From: Cyclobacterium marinum DSM 745
Lineage (GTDB): Bacteria > Bacteroidota > Bacteroidia > Cytophagales > Cyclobacteriaceae
Direction of reading: 5' to 3'
Length of the DNA stretch: 64,000 nucleotides
NCBI RefSeq assembly: GCF_000222485.1
Contig: NC_015914.1
Coordinates: 4,322,001-4,386,000 of the forward strand
Position 1 is the first letter of the stretch. Each line of letters opens with the position of its first letter. The position numbers and the translations under genes are program-made. Under the pieces are notes generated by a model. The model was not told where the DNA came from. It did no database searches and saw nothing but the letters and a program-made list of their open reading frames with translations. Of this stretch, positions 49,281 through 56,972 are shown piece by piece.

Positions 49281-50303
49281 CTAAACTTTATAATACTCCA
49301 CCAATTTCCCATCAAATCCGGAAACGCGGCTTATCAGTTCCTGGCGTTTTTTCTCGTCGAAGGCTTTGAACCTTTTGGCAAAATCTATCTTTTCACTTAA
49401 CATGTCAGCATGGTCTGCACCGGTTACCAAAACACTAATTGGTAGGGACCAGGAGAAATAAATGGCTTCTTCTACGGTCAAAACATTCGGCACGATGCGT
49501 GGCTTGTCTCCACTATTGAAATGGGTGGTACCCCCAAAAAAGCCACCATTGGCCAGGGTTTTCATTGCACAAGGAGCCATTCCTTTTTCTAATAGTCTTG
49601 GCATCACATTGGTGATAAAGCTTTTGTAATTTGGATCAAAGGCATTGATGGGCATTTGGCAGGCTTCCAGTTCATCCGTACTTTCCAACATTCTCAAATG
49701 AGCATTGTAATCCGAATGTCCTGAGAATCCTATATGCTTTACTTTTCCACTTTCTTTTGCCTTCAAAACATAGTCTAAGACCCCATTTTTTAACCTGCTG
49801 TCCACATCTGACGGACTTGTTACTGCATGAATCAGCCAAAGGTCTATATAATCCGTTTTCATTCGGCTAAGGGTGCCTTCCAAATGTTCTTGGGCGGTTT
49901 TGCCATCTCTGGCGGTTGACTTACTTTGAATAAAAGCAATGTCTCTATATTTGGGTGTTAGGAATTGCCCATACCTTCTTTCTCCGGTACCTGAACCATA
50001 AGACTCGGCATTGTCAAAGAACCGGATACCACCTTCAAGAGCGCGTTCAATTGTTCTTTCGGCTTCACTTTCCTTCATTCGAGCAATATGGGCACCTCCC
50101 AGTCCAAGCATGGTGACAGACAAACCTGATTTGCCAAATTTCCGCTTGGGTAGTAAGTCGCCTAGTCTGTCTCGCATATAGGGAGTGGGCACTGCTTTTC
50201 CTTCTGCATTGATACTGGTAAGGGGCAGCATCATTCCGGCAGTCAATCCGGCCAAGGATTTTAAGAATGCCCTTCTTTGGTTATTTTGCTTGTTCTTTTC
50301 CAT
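49281..50303 (-). CDS. Aldo/keto reductase with Tat signal
   Basis: 340-aa oxidoreductase exported by Tat: twin-arginine motif NQRRAFLKSLAGLTAGMMLP. The AKR barrel shows FGKSGLSVTMLGLGGAHIAR, the catalytic Asp and Tyr in GIRFFDNAESYGSGTGERRY, Lys in IAFIQSKSTARDG, His in DYIDLWLIHAV, and GKVKHIGFSGHSD. It would reduce a carbonyl or aldose outside the cytoplasm, which is unusual for an NAD(P)H enzyme and fits similar Tat-linked reductases of Bacteroidota. Last gene of a four-gene minus-strand group; 11-base gap to the TonB receptor. Substrate unknown. Confidence 0.92.
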   Translation of the reverse strand: MEKNKQNNQRRAFLKSLAGLTAGMMLPLTSINAEGKAVPTPYMRDRLGDLLPKRKFGKSGLSVTMLGLGGAHIARMKESEAERTIERALEGGIRFFDNAESYGSGTGERRYGQFLTPKYRDIAFIQSKSTARDGKTAQEHLEGTLSRMKTDYIDLWLIHAVTSPSDVDSRLKNGVLDYVLKAKESGKVKHIGFSGHSDYNAHLRMLESTDELEACQMPINAFDPNYKSFITNVMPRLLEKGMAPCAMKTLANGGFFGGTTHFNSGDKPRIVPNVLTVEEAIYFSWSLPISVLVTGADHADMLSEKIDFAKRFKAFDEKKRQELISRVSGFDGKLVEYYKV

Positions 50304-50314
50304 GATCGTTTGGG

Positions 50315-52162
50315 TTAAAATTTAAGATGGATGCCAGTCATTACATTTATTCCCGGCATTGGAAAACCTTTTTCCAGCTGATATGAGGTGTTTAGCAGGT
50401 TTTTCCCGGTGATATAGATGTTGATTTTATGACTTATGGAATACATGCTTTTCAAATTTATTAGGGTGTAGTTTTCATTTTTATCTGTTTCTGTAAGGCT
50501 ATTTCGGAGTCCGCTTATGTGCTGAATTGATGGAACAATTGAAAATTTACTTAATTGTAGATCAGTCTGAAGACTTAGGTTATGTTTGGGTGCAAATAAA
50601 ATGTTTTCGTCTACATCCACATAAGCGTAATTGAATATGACTTGCAAGGATTCAGCAGTTTTAAAACGAAATTGACTTTCTAGTCCTTTGTTAAGGAAAC
50701 TCCCTGAATTGCTGCCAATGGAAGGCGTGATCATGGGGTTGATTTGAATTAAATTACTTCCTTTGGCCATAAAGGCCATCATTTCAAGGCTTAGTTTGTT
50801 ATCTAGGATAAGGGTTTGAAAACCTGCCTCGTGACTCCACAGTTCTTCAGGTCTTAAAGATTCATTAGAGGTGGGGAAGAGAAAAAGGTCTACTATGGAG
50901 GGACTTCTGAAGGCCTTGGAGGAGGAGGCTTTTAGCGTAAAATTTTGCTTTATCCTATAAGCAAAACCAAAGCCGGGAAGGAGTTTCTGACCATACTGGG
51001 AATTGCTAACCCGGCGAAGTCCTGCATTAAAACTTATTTTTTCTCCCAATTCTTGCTGGGCCTGCAAATAAAGATCAGTTTCATGAATCGTAAATTGCGT
51101 TCCCAAGCCTACTCGCGCAGGGGGAGGTAGGGTTTCATTGAATGCCTTTCCACCATAGCGTTTGTAATCAATACCAATTGTGAGAATTTGGTTCGGAAGC
51201 ACACTCAAGTTTTGATAAAAGGTGATGCCTTGATTTTGGTCTGTGGATGAAAATCCGGTTTGAAATGTATGTTCGCCAAAGTTATGGAAGTACAATAAAG
51301 CCCCACTAACATTTCCCCAGTCGTTGCGAAGGGAAAGTGCAGCTCTTCCCCTTAAGTATTCGCGTTTATCTGTTTCCAATGGGGCAACAGTAGGACCCGG
51401 CTGAAAGTAAGTTGCATCAGCCAATTGCATGTCTCCTGAAAGTGAAAGTCCCGGAGAGATGGCATAACCCATTTTGAGGTAGCCGGTCGTGTTTTCAAAG
51501 CTGTCTTCCGCATCGTTTCGAAAACCCGTAGTACTGTTTCTATTTATGGCTACCATGGAATGGAATTTTCCCTGATTAAAAGAAACGTGAGCATTTCCCA
51601 TAAATGTCCTGAAGGAACCATAGCCTACATTAACAGACCCGTTCCAGCCCTCATCTGTCCCTTTTCGGGTGATCAGATTAATGGCACCGCCCATGGCGTT
51701 GGAGCCATATAATACAGATGCGGCTCCTCTTTGTACTTCTACTCGCTCTATATCAGAGGCGCTGTAAGCATCCGCAATGGGATGAGCAAATATGCCCATA
51801 AATTGAGGCTGCCCATCTATCAATACCAAAACCCTGTTATTGGGTGTACCACTTATCCCCCGAATGCTAATATTTCCTCCTGACCCCGGGCCTATTCCAA
51901 ATCCTGTTATACTGCGATCATTAAGTAAAAAGCCCGGTACTTGATAAGTAAGCAGTGGTAAAACATTTATCTCTCCAGAGCGATCAATGGTTTCCCGTGA
52001 TATGGTGGAAATGGAAGCAGCTATTTTGTTTTTCTGCCGTTCTATCCTCGTTCCCGTGACCACAGCTTCATCTAAGGCAATTGTTAGGCTGTCCTTTTCT
52101 TGAGCCAATAGTGGATTGGCGTAAAAAGCAAAGAAAAAGCATAGTATGACACTAACTTTCAT
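50315..52162 (-). CDS. TonB-dependent outer-membrane receptor
   Basis: 615-aa receptor of the BtuB/FepA-like size class, without the SusC regulatory-like domain. Signal peptide ends near PLLAQ; TonB box region LDEAVVTGTRIERQ; plug with ISIRGISGTPNNRVLVLIDG, and VEVQRGAASVLYGSNAMGGA; 22-strand barrel ending INVMTGIHLKF. It takes up a small ligand such as a cofactor, chelate or nucleobase compound. It overlaps the phosphoribosyltransferase gene by 11 bases, so the two are co-translated, which points to a ligand used in nucleotide or cofactor salvage (inference). Intact. Confidence 0.93.
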   Translation of the reverse strand: MKVSVILCFFFAFYANPLLAQEKDSLTIALDEAVVTGTRIERQKNKIAASISTISRETIDRSGEINVLPLLTYQVPGFLLNDRSITGFGIGPGSGGNISIRGISGTPNNRVLVLIDGQPQFMGIFAHPIADAYSASDIERVEVQRGAASVLYGSNAMGGAINLITRKGTDEGWNGSVNVGYGSFRTFMGNAHVSFNQGKFHSMVAINRNSTTGFRNDAEDSFENTTGYLKMGYAISPGLSLSGDMQLADATYFQPGPTVAPLETDKREYLRGRAALSLRNDWGNVSGALLYFHNFGEHTFQTGFSSTDQNQGITFYQNLSVLPNQILTIGIDYKRYGGKAFNETLPPPARVGLGTQFTIHETDLYLQAQQELGEKISFNAGLRRVSNSQYGQKLLPGFGFAYRIKQNFTLKASSSKAFRSPSIVDLFLFPTSNESLRPEELWSHEAGFQTLILDNKLSLEMMAFMAKGSNLIQINPMITPSIGSNSGSFLNKGLESQFRFKTAESLQVIFNYAYVDVDENILFAPKHNLSLQTDLQLSKFSIVPSIQHISGLRNSLTETDKNENYTLINLKSMYSISHKINIYITGKNLLNTSYQLEKGFPMPGINVMTGIHLKF

Positions 52163-52589
52163 AAATATAGGATTTTGGGGAAGGATTCCATGGCCACTTT
52201 ACACAAGTTTTAATATTGGGGAAAAGCACAAAATCTGCCTTACCTTTTAGGACAAATGTTTTTACCGAATAATCCTTTAATGAAGCTTTTACTAAATCCA
52301 AAGTCTTTCCTGAAACGGCTACGTCATCTATCAGAAGGATGCGGCAACCATGTGGAAAAGAAGTTTCGAAGAGGTCTAGAAATTCCGGAGATTTCCGAAT
52401 AGGCTCATTAATGTCATTCCTGTAGTTTACTGAGGCTATAAAAAGAGGTAGTTCAAGTTGATGTGCCACTAGGCTGGCAGGAACAATCCCACCTCTGCCA
52501 ATGCCTACAATAATGTCAGTGGGAGGAAAGGCAAAGCCGTTCAGGGCTTTACTAATTTTGTCAAAAGGTAAGGAGACTTTTGAATCCAT
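52152..52589 (-). CDS. Phosphoribosyltransferase (type I, Gpt-like)
   Basis: 145-aa PRTase with the PRPP loop RILLIDDVAVSGKTLDLVKA (about residues 85-104) and the phosphate-binding segment IIVGIGRGGIVPASLVAHQL (about 26-45). The short C-terminal part CVKWPWNPSPKSYI resembles the W-P-W hood of xanthine-guanine phosphoribosyltransferases. It would attach a base to PRPP in the cytoplasm. It lies between an S-component-like transporter and a TonB receptor with overlap or short gaps, suggesting it traps the imported compound. Which base is unknown. Confidence 0.9.
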   Translation of the reverse strand: MDSKVSLPFDKISKALNGFAFPPTDIIVGIGRGGIVPASLVAHQLELPLFIASVNYRNDINEPIRKSPEFLDLFETSFPHGCRILLIDDVAVSGKTLDLVKASLKDYSVKTFVLKGKADFVLFPNIKTCVKWPWNPSPKSYIYES

Positions 52590-52634
52590 GAATTTATTTT
52601 TAAGACGAGAGGATATTTAAAAGCCTTTTTGGAT

Positions 52635-53171
52635 TTATACCTTATCCCTTATTTCTTGATTGGGAAGATACTTTAGGCAAACGATATTGATAGCTAATAA
52701 AATTAAAATTCCAATGGTTGCATTGTTTAATGAAGTGCTAAAAAATTGCACCGGATTAGCTTCAATCAGTGGAATAAATATCAATAATGCAGATGAGATG
52801 GTTTTGGCTCCCAAAAAGGCCAAAGGAGCTGCGATCCATTTAATAATTCTTTGAAGTAAGAATACATAGGCCAATAAAGTGAATATTACAAGTTCAAGCG
52901 TAAGCATAGCCATCAAGCCCCAATGTGGGTTACCGGAAATTAGAAAGTTTAATGGCGGAGCCAAAATAGCAAGGAGTAAGGCAACAGGTAATCGATAGGC
53001 GATTAGGGCGACAATGGGCATATAGAACATAGGCAATAAATAAGCACCCATGGGAAATCCATTGTAGGGAGGAGCAAGGTGAACCAGTATTGGTAGAGCA
53101 ATGGCTACAGGCAACGCCCATGCTGTTGTTTTTAAAGTAGAGCTGAAGTTTGAGTTAAGGGATAGTTGCAT
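52635..53171 (-). CDS. Six-helix membrane protein, ECF transporter S-component-like
   Basis: 178-aa very hydrophobic protein with about six membrane helices (for example TTAWALPVAIALPILVHLAP, GAYLLPMFYMPIVALIAYRL, PVALLLAILAPPLNFLISGN, GLMAMLTLELVIFTLLAYVF, NATIGILILLAINIVCLKYL). Size and pattern fit the substrate-binding S component of energy-coupling-factor vitamin transporters; no ATPase or T component is nearby, so these would be shared. First gene of the group with the phosphoribosyltransferase and TonB receptor. No riboswitch recognised upstream. Substrate unknown. Confidence 0.8.
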   Translation of the reverse strand: MQLSLNSNFSSTLKTTAWALPVAIALPILVHLAPPYNGFPMGAYLLPMFYMPIVALIAYRLPVALLLAILAPPLNFLISGNPHWGLMAMLTLELVIFTLLAYVFLLQRIIKWIAAPLAFLGAKTISSALLIFIPLIEANPVQFFSTSLNNATIGILILLAINIVCLKYLPNQEIRDKV

Positions 53172-53944
53172 GATTCATCAAGGTTTAATAACAGGGGATT
53201 ATTTAGCAATGGTGGAAATTTAAGCAATCAAATAAAAGCGTTTATAAGCACTTGATTTATTTGTTTTAATTTAATGAATTATTTTTAATTCTACAATTTG
53301 TAAGAATTTTTTACTGTATTATGCCGTTAATACATGTAAAAATAATGGTTTGATAAATGTTTCTAAACCTTGTTCGAATGGTAGGTGGGTTAAATGGCTA
53401 ATTCGCTCAATTATAGATAAGAGGTGCTTGCACCTGTTAAAAGTTCTGCTCTAGGTAATCTGAATAAAAATATTCTAAAAATGATATTATTTTTACCGTT
53501 TTAGTAATGCCATTAAAGTGTTTCTTGAACCTTATTTTTCGCTTTCTAATTCCTCAATAAAAAAAAACAGAATAAATATGGTTTTTCATATTAAATTAAT
53601 GGATCAAAAAGGTGACCGAACTTAGAAGCCAAAAGATTGTAAAGGCGTTACCATTTTATGGTGTTTTTAAATTTTAAATTCGATAAAATGTATTGTAAAG
53701 GTTGTTTTGTTTTTTAGTTTGAAATTGGATACCGTTTACAATGATAATTGTATTAAATTAATGTCAGGAAAGTTACCTTAACTCGTTATGGTAGTGCCAA
53801 ATATTTAATTTCTGATGTTAAAAAACCAACAAATTTATTATGCATTTAATTAAGAATAAATCCTTCGACAGGAACAAGCTTTAGAGTATATTATTCAAAC
53901 CATAATAAAGCATAAAAGGAATACACAATAAATAATAAATTATA
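53172..53944. other. 773-bp AT-rich intergenic region
   Basis: Divergent spacer between the S-component-like gene and the acyltransferase. No open frame of note. A small palindrome AGGTGC-TT-GCACCT occurs near 53421-53436. I looked for cobalamin and TPP riboswitch landmarks on the minus strand and did not find them. Confidence 0.5.
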
Positions 53945-54556
53945 ATGATAGGTAAATTGATGTACTTTTTGAAATTAAAAAATGTTTATTTATTACCGCT
54001 TTTGAGGATTAGTAGAAAATTTATTGTTTATAAAAAATCAGAAATTAGCCTAGCTAAGACCTCAAAAATAACAATCCGTAAAACCTTTTATTTCAACGCT
54101 AAATGGACTAAAAATGATCCATTTCCTTCCTTGTTGGCCATGCTAGACAATTCAAACTTGACGGTTCAGGGTAATTTTTCTATTTACTCAGGAAGCAGAA
54201 TATATATTAACAATGGAGCAAGTTTAATATTAGGGAGTGGGTATATTAACAATAACTTCAATTTGTCCTGTTTTGAAAGAATTGAAATTGGGAATGATGT
54301 GGCAATTTCGGAAAATGTATGTGTTAGGGATTCCGATAACCATACTATTTCAACTTCTGATCAAAAAGACACCCAACCAATAAAAATTGGTAACCGAGTT
54401 TGGATTGGGATGAATGTTACGATATTAAAAGGAGTTACAATCGGAGATGGAGCTATTGTTGCAGCAGGAGCTGTAGTAAATAGGGATGTACCTGAAAAAT
54501 GCTTGGTGGGTGGGGTTCCAGCCAAAATTCTTAAGCAAAACGTGGCCTGGAAATAA
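53945..54556 (+). CDS. Hexapeptide-repeat acyltransferase
   Basis: 203-aa left-handed beta-helix enzyme of the maltose/galactoside acetyltransferase type. Repeats include [15 protein letters not shown] (catalytic His in DNH), [40 protein letters not shown] and the closing [17 protein letters not shown]. It would move an acetyl group from acetyl-CoA to a sugar, as in exopolysaccharide or O-antigen synthesis. It stands alone between long spacers and is AT-rich in its N-terminal third, so lateral origin is possible. Family certain; acceptor unknown. Confidence 0.92.
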   Translation: MIGKLMYFLKLKNVYLLPLLRISRKFIVYKKSEISLAKTSKITIRKTFYFNAKWTKNDPFPSLLAMLDNSNLTVQGNFSIYSGSRIYINNGASLILGSGYINNNFNLSCFERIEIGNDVAISENVCVRDSDNHTISTSDQKDTQPIKIGNRVWIGMNVTILKGVTIGDGAIVAAGAVVNRDVPEKCLVGGVPAKILKQNVAWK

Positions 54557-54867
54557 AATTTTGGGTTGAGAAAGTTGTTGTTAATAAATTAAATGTAGGA
54601 GGAGTATTGGTTTTTTTTAAGAATTGTTCTATCAAGGCATTTGTAATACCATCTTTCTCCCCCTTTTGGTTCAGTTTTAGTTATTATATTGATAGATTTT
54701 AAGTTGCTTTGTTTCCAAGTTTAATAGTTATTTTTCGTTCCAATGTATTAATATTTTGCCCCTAAAACGATTTCAAATGAACCTTACTTTTTTTCAAAAG
54801 TATTGTTTATCAGATACGTTTTTTATGTCATTTCTTAGGATTGCTTTCTTCTTTGCTTTAATTGATT

Positions 54868-54924
54868 GGTAGTCAAAACAAAATTTAATGCAACAATGTT
54901 GCATTAAATTTTGTTTTGACTACC
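54868..54924. promoter_or_regulatory. Perfect 28-bp inverted repeat overlapping a promoter
   Basis: The left arm 54868-54895 begins GGTAGTCAAAACAAAATTT and the right arm 54897-54924 is its exact reverse complement; the single middle base is A54896. The right arm runs into TACCTTTG (54921-54928), a match to the Bacteroidota -7 box TAnnTTTG, with TTG 19 bases upstream. The site is 113 bases before the flavoprotein ATG and looks like a repressor operator or attenuating hairpin. Confidence 0.75.
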
Positions 54925-54928
54925 TTTG
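54921..54928 (+). promoter_or_regulatory. Bacteroidota-type -7 promoter box for the flavoprotein gene
   Basis: TACCTTTG fits TAnnTTTG, with GTTG (54898-54901) in the -33 place at 19-base spacing. Both elements lie within or beside the palindrome, so binding of a dimeric regulator there would block transcription. Confidence 0.6.
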
Positions 54929-55037
54929 CCTAAAGCATTTAGAAAATAGGGCAGGAGAAAATCTGAAAGCCAGCGCTTAGTTGGGTAGCTTTCAGTCTTC
55001 TATTACTTCCCGGCAGGCATTTGAAAATTATTGGCTT

Positions 55038-55946
55038 ATGACACAGATTGAACATTTTGAAGTAATAATCATTGGGGGGAGTTATGCAGGGCTTTCGGCA
55101 GGAATGGCCTTGGGACGTTCGTTAAGAAAGGTTTTAATAATAGATGGTGGCAAACCTTGTAATTGGCAAACACCACATTCTCATAATTTTTTAACTCAGG
55201 ACGGTAGTACACCTAAGGAAATCACGGAAATTGCCAAGGATCAGGTGGCCAAATATGATACCGTGAGATTTTACGAAGGATTGGCAATCGGAAGTAAGAA
55301 AGTTGACAATGGCTTTGACATTACCACAAACCGAGGAGATACTTTCCACACAAATAAACTAATACTTGCAACAGGTATAAAGGATTTAATGCCTAAGACA
55401 GATGGATTTTCAGAATGCTGGGGAATAACCGTAGTGCATTGCCCTTATTGTCATGGTTATGAAATAAGGAATCAAAAAACGGCAATTATGGCCAATGGGG
55501 ACACCGCAATCCATCTTGCCTCTTTGGTTAAAAATTTGACTAAAGACATAACAATTCTCACTGAAGGTAAATCTTCACTTGATGGTCAACAACTACAAAA
55601 GTTAATTAATCATGAAATTAAAATCATTGAAAAAGAAATTTCAGCCATTGAACATGAAGCAGGAAAGCTAAAAAATATCCGCTTTAAGGACGGTGCTGTG
55701 GAAGCATTTGATGCTGCTTATGCTTCTATTCCATTCGAATCAAATACCATAATCCCCAATGAATTGGGATGCCAATTTACTGAACAGGGATATATTGAGG
55801 TTGATGAAATGGGTAAAACTACAGTGGATGGAGTTTTTGCTTGTGGAGATTGCAGTACCATGATGCGCTCGTTGGCCACTGCAGTGTACAAGGGAAATAT
55901 TGCTGGTGTTTTTATCAACCATGAGTTAACCCAAGAAAGTTTCTAG
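55038..55946 (+). CDS. Thioredoxin-reductase-like NAD(P)/FAD oxidoreductase
   Basis: 302-aa flavoprotein from ATG 55038 (the frame is open to a TTG at 54981, but the FAD motif position favours the ATG). FAD-binding EVIIIGGSYAGLSAGMALGR (8-27), redox motif CPYC (Cys135, Cys138) within HCPYCHGYEIRNQKTAIMAN, and the second FAD contact VDGVFACGDCSTMMRSLATA. It belongs to the short TrxR-like group found in many bacteria, with NADPH as likely donor; the partner may be a thiol or disulfide. It sits behind the palindrome at 54868-54924, so regulation by a redox or stress repressor is plausible. It is followed by a ROK kinase 107 bases later. Confidence 0.93.
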   Translation: MTQIEHFEVIIIGGSYAGLSAGMALGRSLRKVLIIDGGKPCNWQTPHSHNFLTQDGSTPKEITEIAKDQVAKYDTVRFYEGLAIGSKKVDNGFDITTNRGDTFHTNKLILATGIKDLMPKTDGFSECWGITVVHCPYCHGYEIRNQKTAIMANGDTAIHLASLVKNLTKDITILTEGKSSLDGQQLQKLINHEIKIIEKEISAIEHEAGKLKNIRFKDGAVEAFDAAYASIPFESNTIIPNELGCQFTEQGYIEVDEMGKTTVDGVFACGDCSTMMRSLATAVYKGNIAGVFINHELTQESF

Positions 55947-56053
55947 TTGGATTGAAGTATTAATTGGTAAAATAGGAGTGTAGTTTCTATCTTAGAAAAC
56001 CTGACAATATCGTTAAAGTTGGCTTGCATGACTATGCGTAAACTAAGATAATA

Positions 56054-56869
56054 ATGAATGCTGTGAAAATCGGAATAGATTTAGGAGGAACCAAGGTATT
56101 AATTATTGCGGGGTCCAATGAGGAAAAACACCCTACAGGACTTGATTTTACTCCATTCCAATTGGAAGAAATAATAAGTAATTTTATTGAGAAACATAAC
56201 TTGGACCCGGTAGGTATTGCGATAGCTATTCCCGGATTGTTAAATACAGGCGGGGATGTACTGCTTTGTGATGTGTTACCTCGCTTTAATGGCTGGAATG
56301 CAAACAATGCTTTTGCAGATATTAGTCCAAAAATAAGGGTAATAAATGATATTAGGGCTGCGCTTATTCAGGAATTTAGTGATGTTGATGACAGCCTGAC
56401 TTGCGGAATAGTAATGGTAGGAACTGCAGTGGGTGCCGCTTTTATAGTCAATGGAAAAATACTCAACGGTGATTCTGGCTGGGCTGGAGAGTTTGGTTAT
56501 TTTCCCTTAGTAGTCAATGGTGAAACGAAGCGAATTGATACGTTATGTGGTGGAGATTATTTGGCAAAACAACTGGGCTTGACACCCAAAGAAATGGCTG
56601 ATTTAGCGGTTGAAGGTGAGGAACTTGTTTTGAAAACCATAGCAAAAGCCGGGTATTTTTTGGGGGTAGGTATTGCTGGACTTGTCAATCTTTTTAACCC
56701 TAGAAGGTTAGCGATAGGAGGAGGGACCGCCAGTCTGCCTGGATATTGGGAAGGAATTATTAAAGGGGCAAGTGATAATATTATTCCTGAGTTATGGAAT
56801 GAAGATTTATTATGCAAAGTAAAGGATGGATCCAAAGTGGCAGCAATGGGGGCTATGACTTTGTTATAG
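56054..56869 (+). CDS. ROK family sugar kinase
   Basis: 271-aa ROK protein. ATP-binding IGIDLGGTKVLIIAG (6-20), IAIAIPGLLNTGGDVLLCDV, the catalytic-Asp region VINDIRAALIQEF, GTAVGAAFIVNGKILNGDSG, WAGEFGYFPL and AIGGGTASLPGYW. The usual zinc-binding Cys cluster of ROK kinases (GxxCGxxGCxE) is reduced to a single TLCGGDYL, and the protein is shorter than the ~300-residue norm, so specificity may be unusual. It likely phosphorylates a hexose in the cytoplasm. It may share a transcript with the flavoprotein upstream, but the gap makes this unsure. Confidence 0.88.
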   Translation: MNAVKIGIDLGGTKVLIIAGSNEEKHPTGLDFTPFQLEEIISNFIEKHNLDPVGIAIAIPGLLNTGGDVLLCDVLPRFNGWNANNAFADISPKIRVINDIRAALIQEFSDVDDSLTCGIVMVGTAVGAAFIVNGKILNGDSGWAGEFGYFPLVVNGETKRIDTLCGGDYLAKQLGLTPKEMADLAVEGEELVLKTIAKAGYFLGVGIAGLVNLFNPRRLAIGGGTASLPGYWEGIIKGASDNIIPELWNEDLLCKVKDGSKVAAMGAMTLL

Positions 56870-56972
56870 GCAGTAATAGGTAAAGATCCTTTATTATCCG
56901 GGTAAAACTCCAAACTGGCTGATTATTCTTAGGCTTACCACCCTACTTAGGAATTTTACTTTATAATTCAGA

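Larger units (their letters stand above)
54557..55037. other. 481-bp gap holding a palindromic operator-like site
   Basis: No gene. The first 300 bases are AT-rich and featureless to my reading; the rest carries the 57-bp palindrome and a promoter-like -7 box described separately. Confidence 0.6.

Noticed and set aside
53172..53944. Riboswitch upstream of the S-component-like gene
   Set aside because: No cobalamin, TPP or other landmark sequences could be found on the minus strand.
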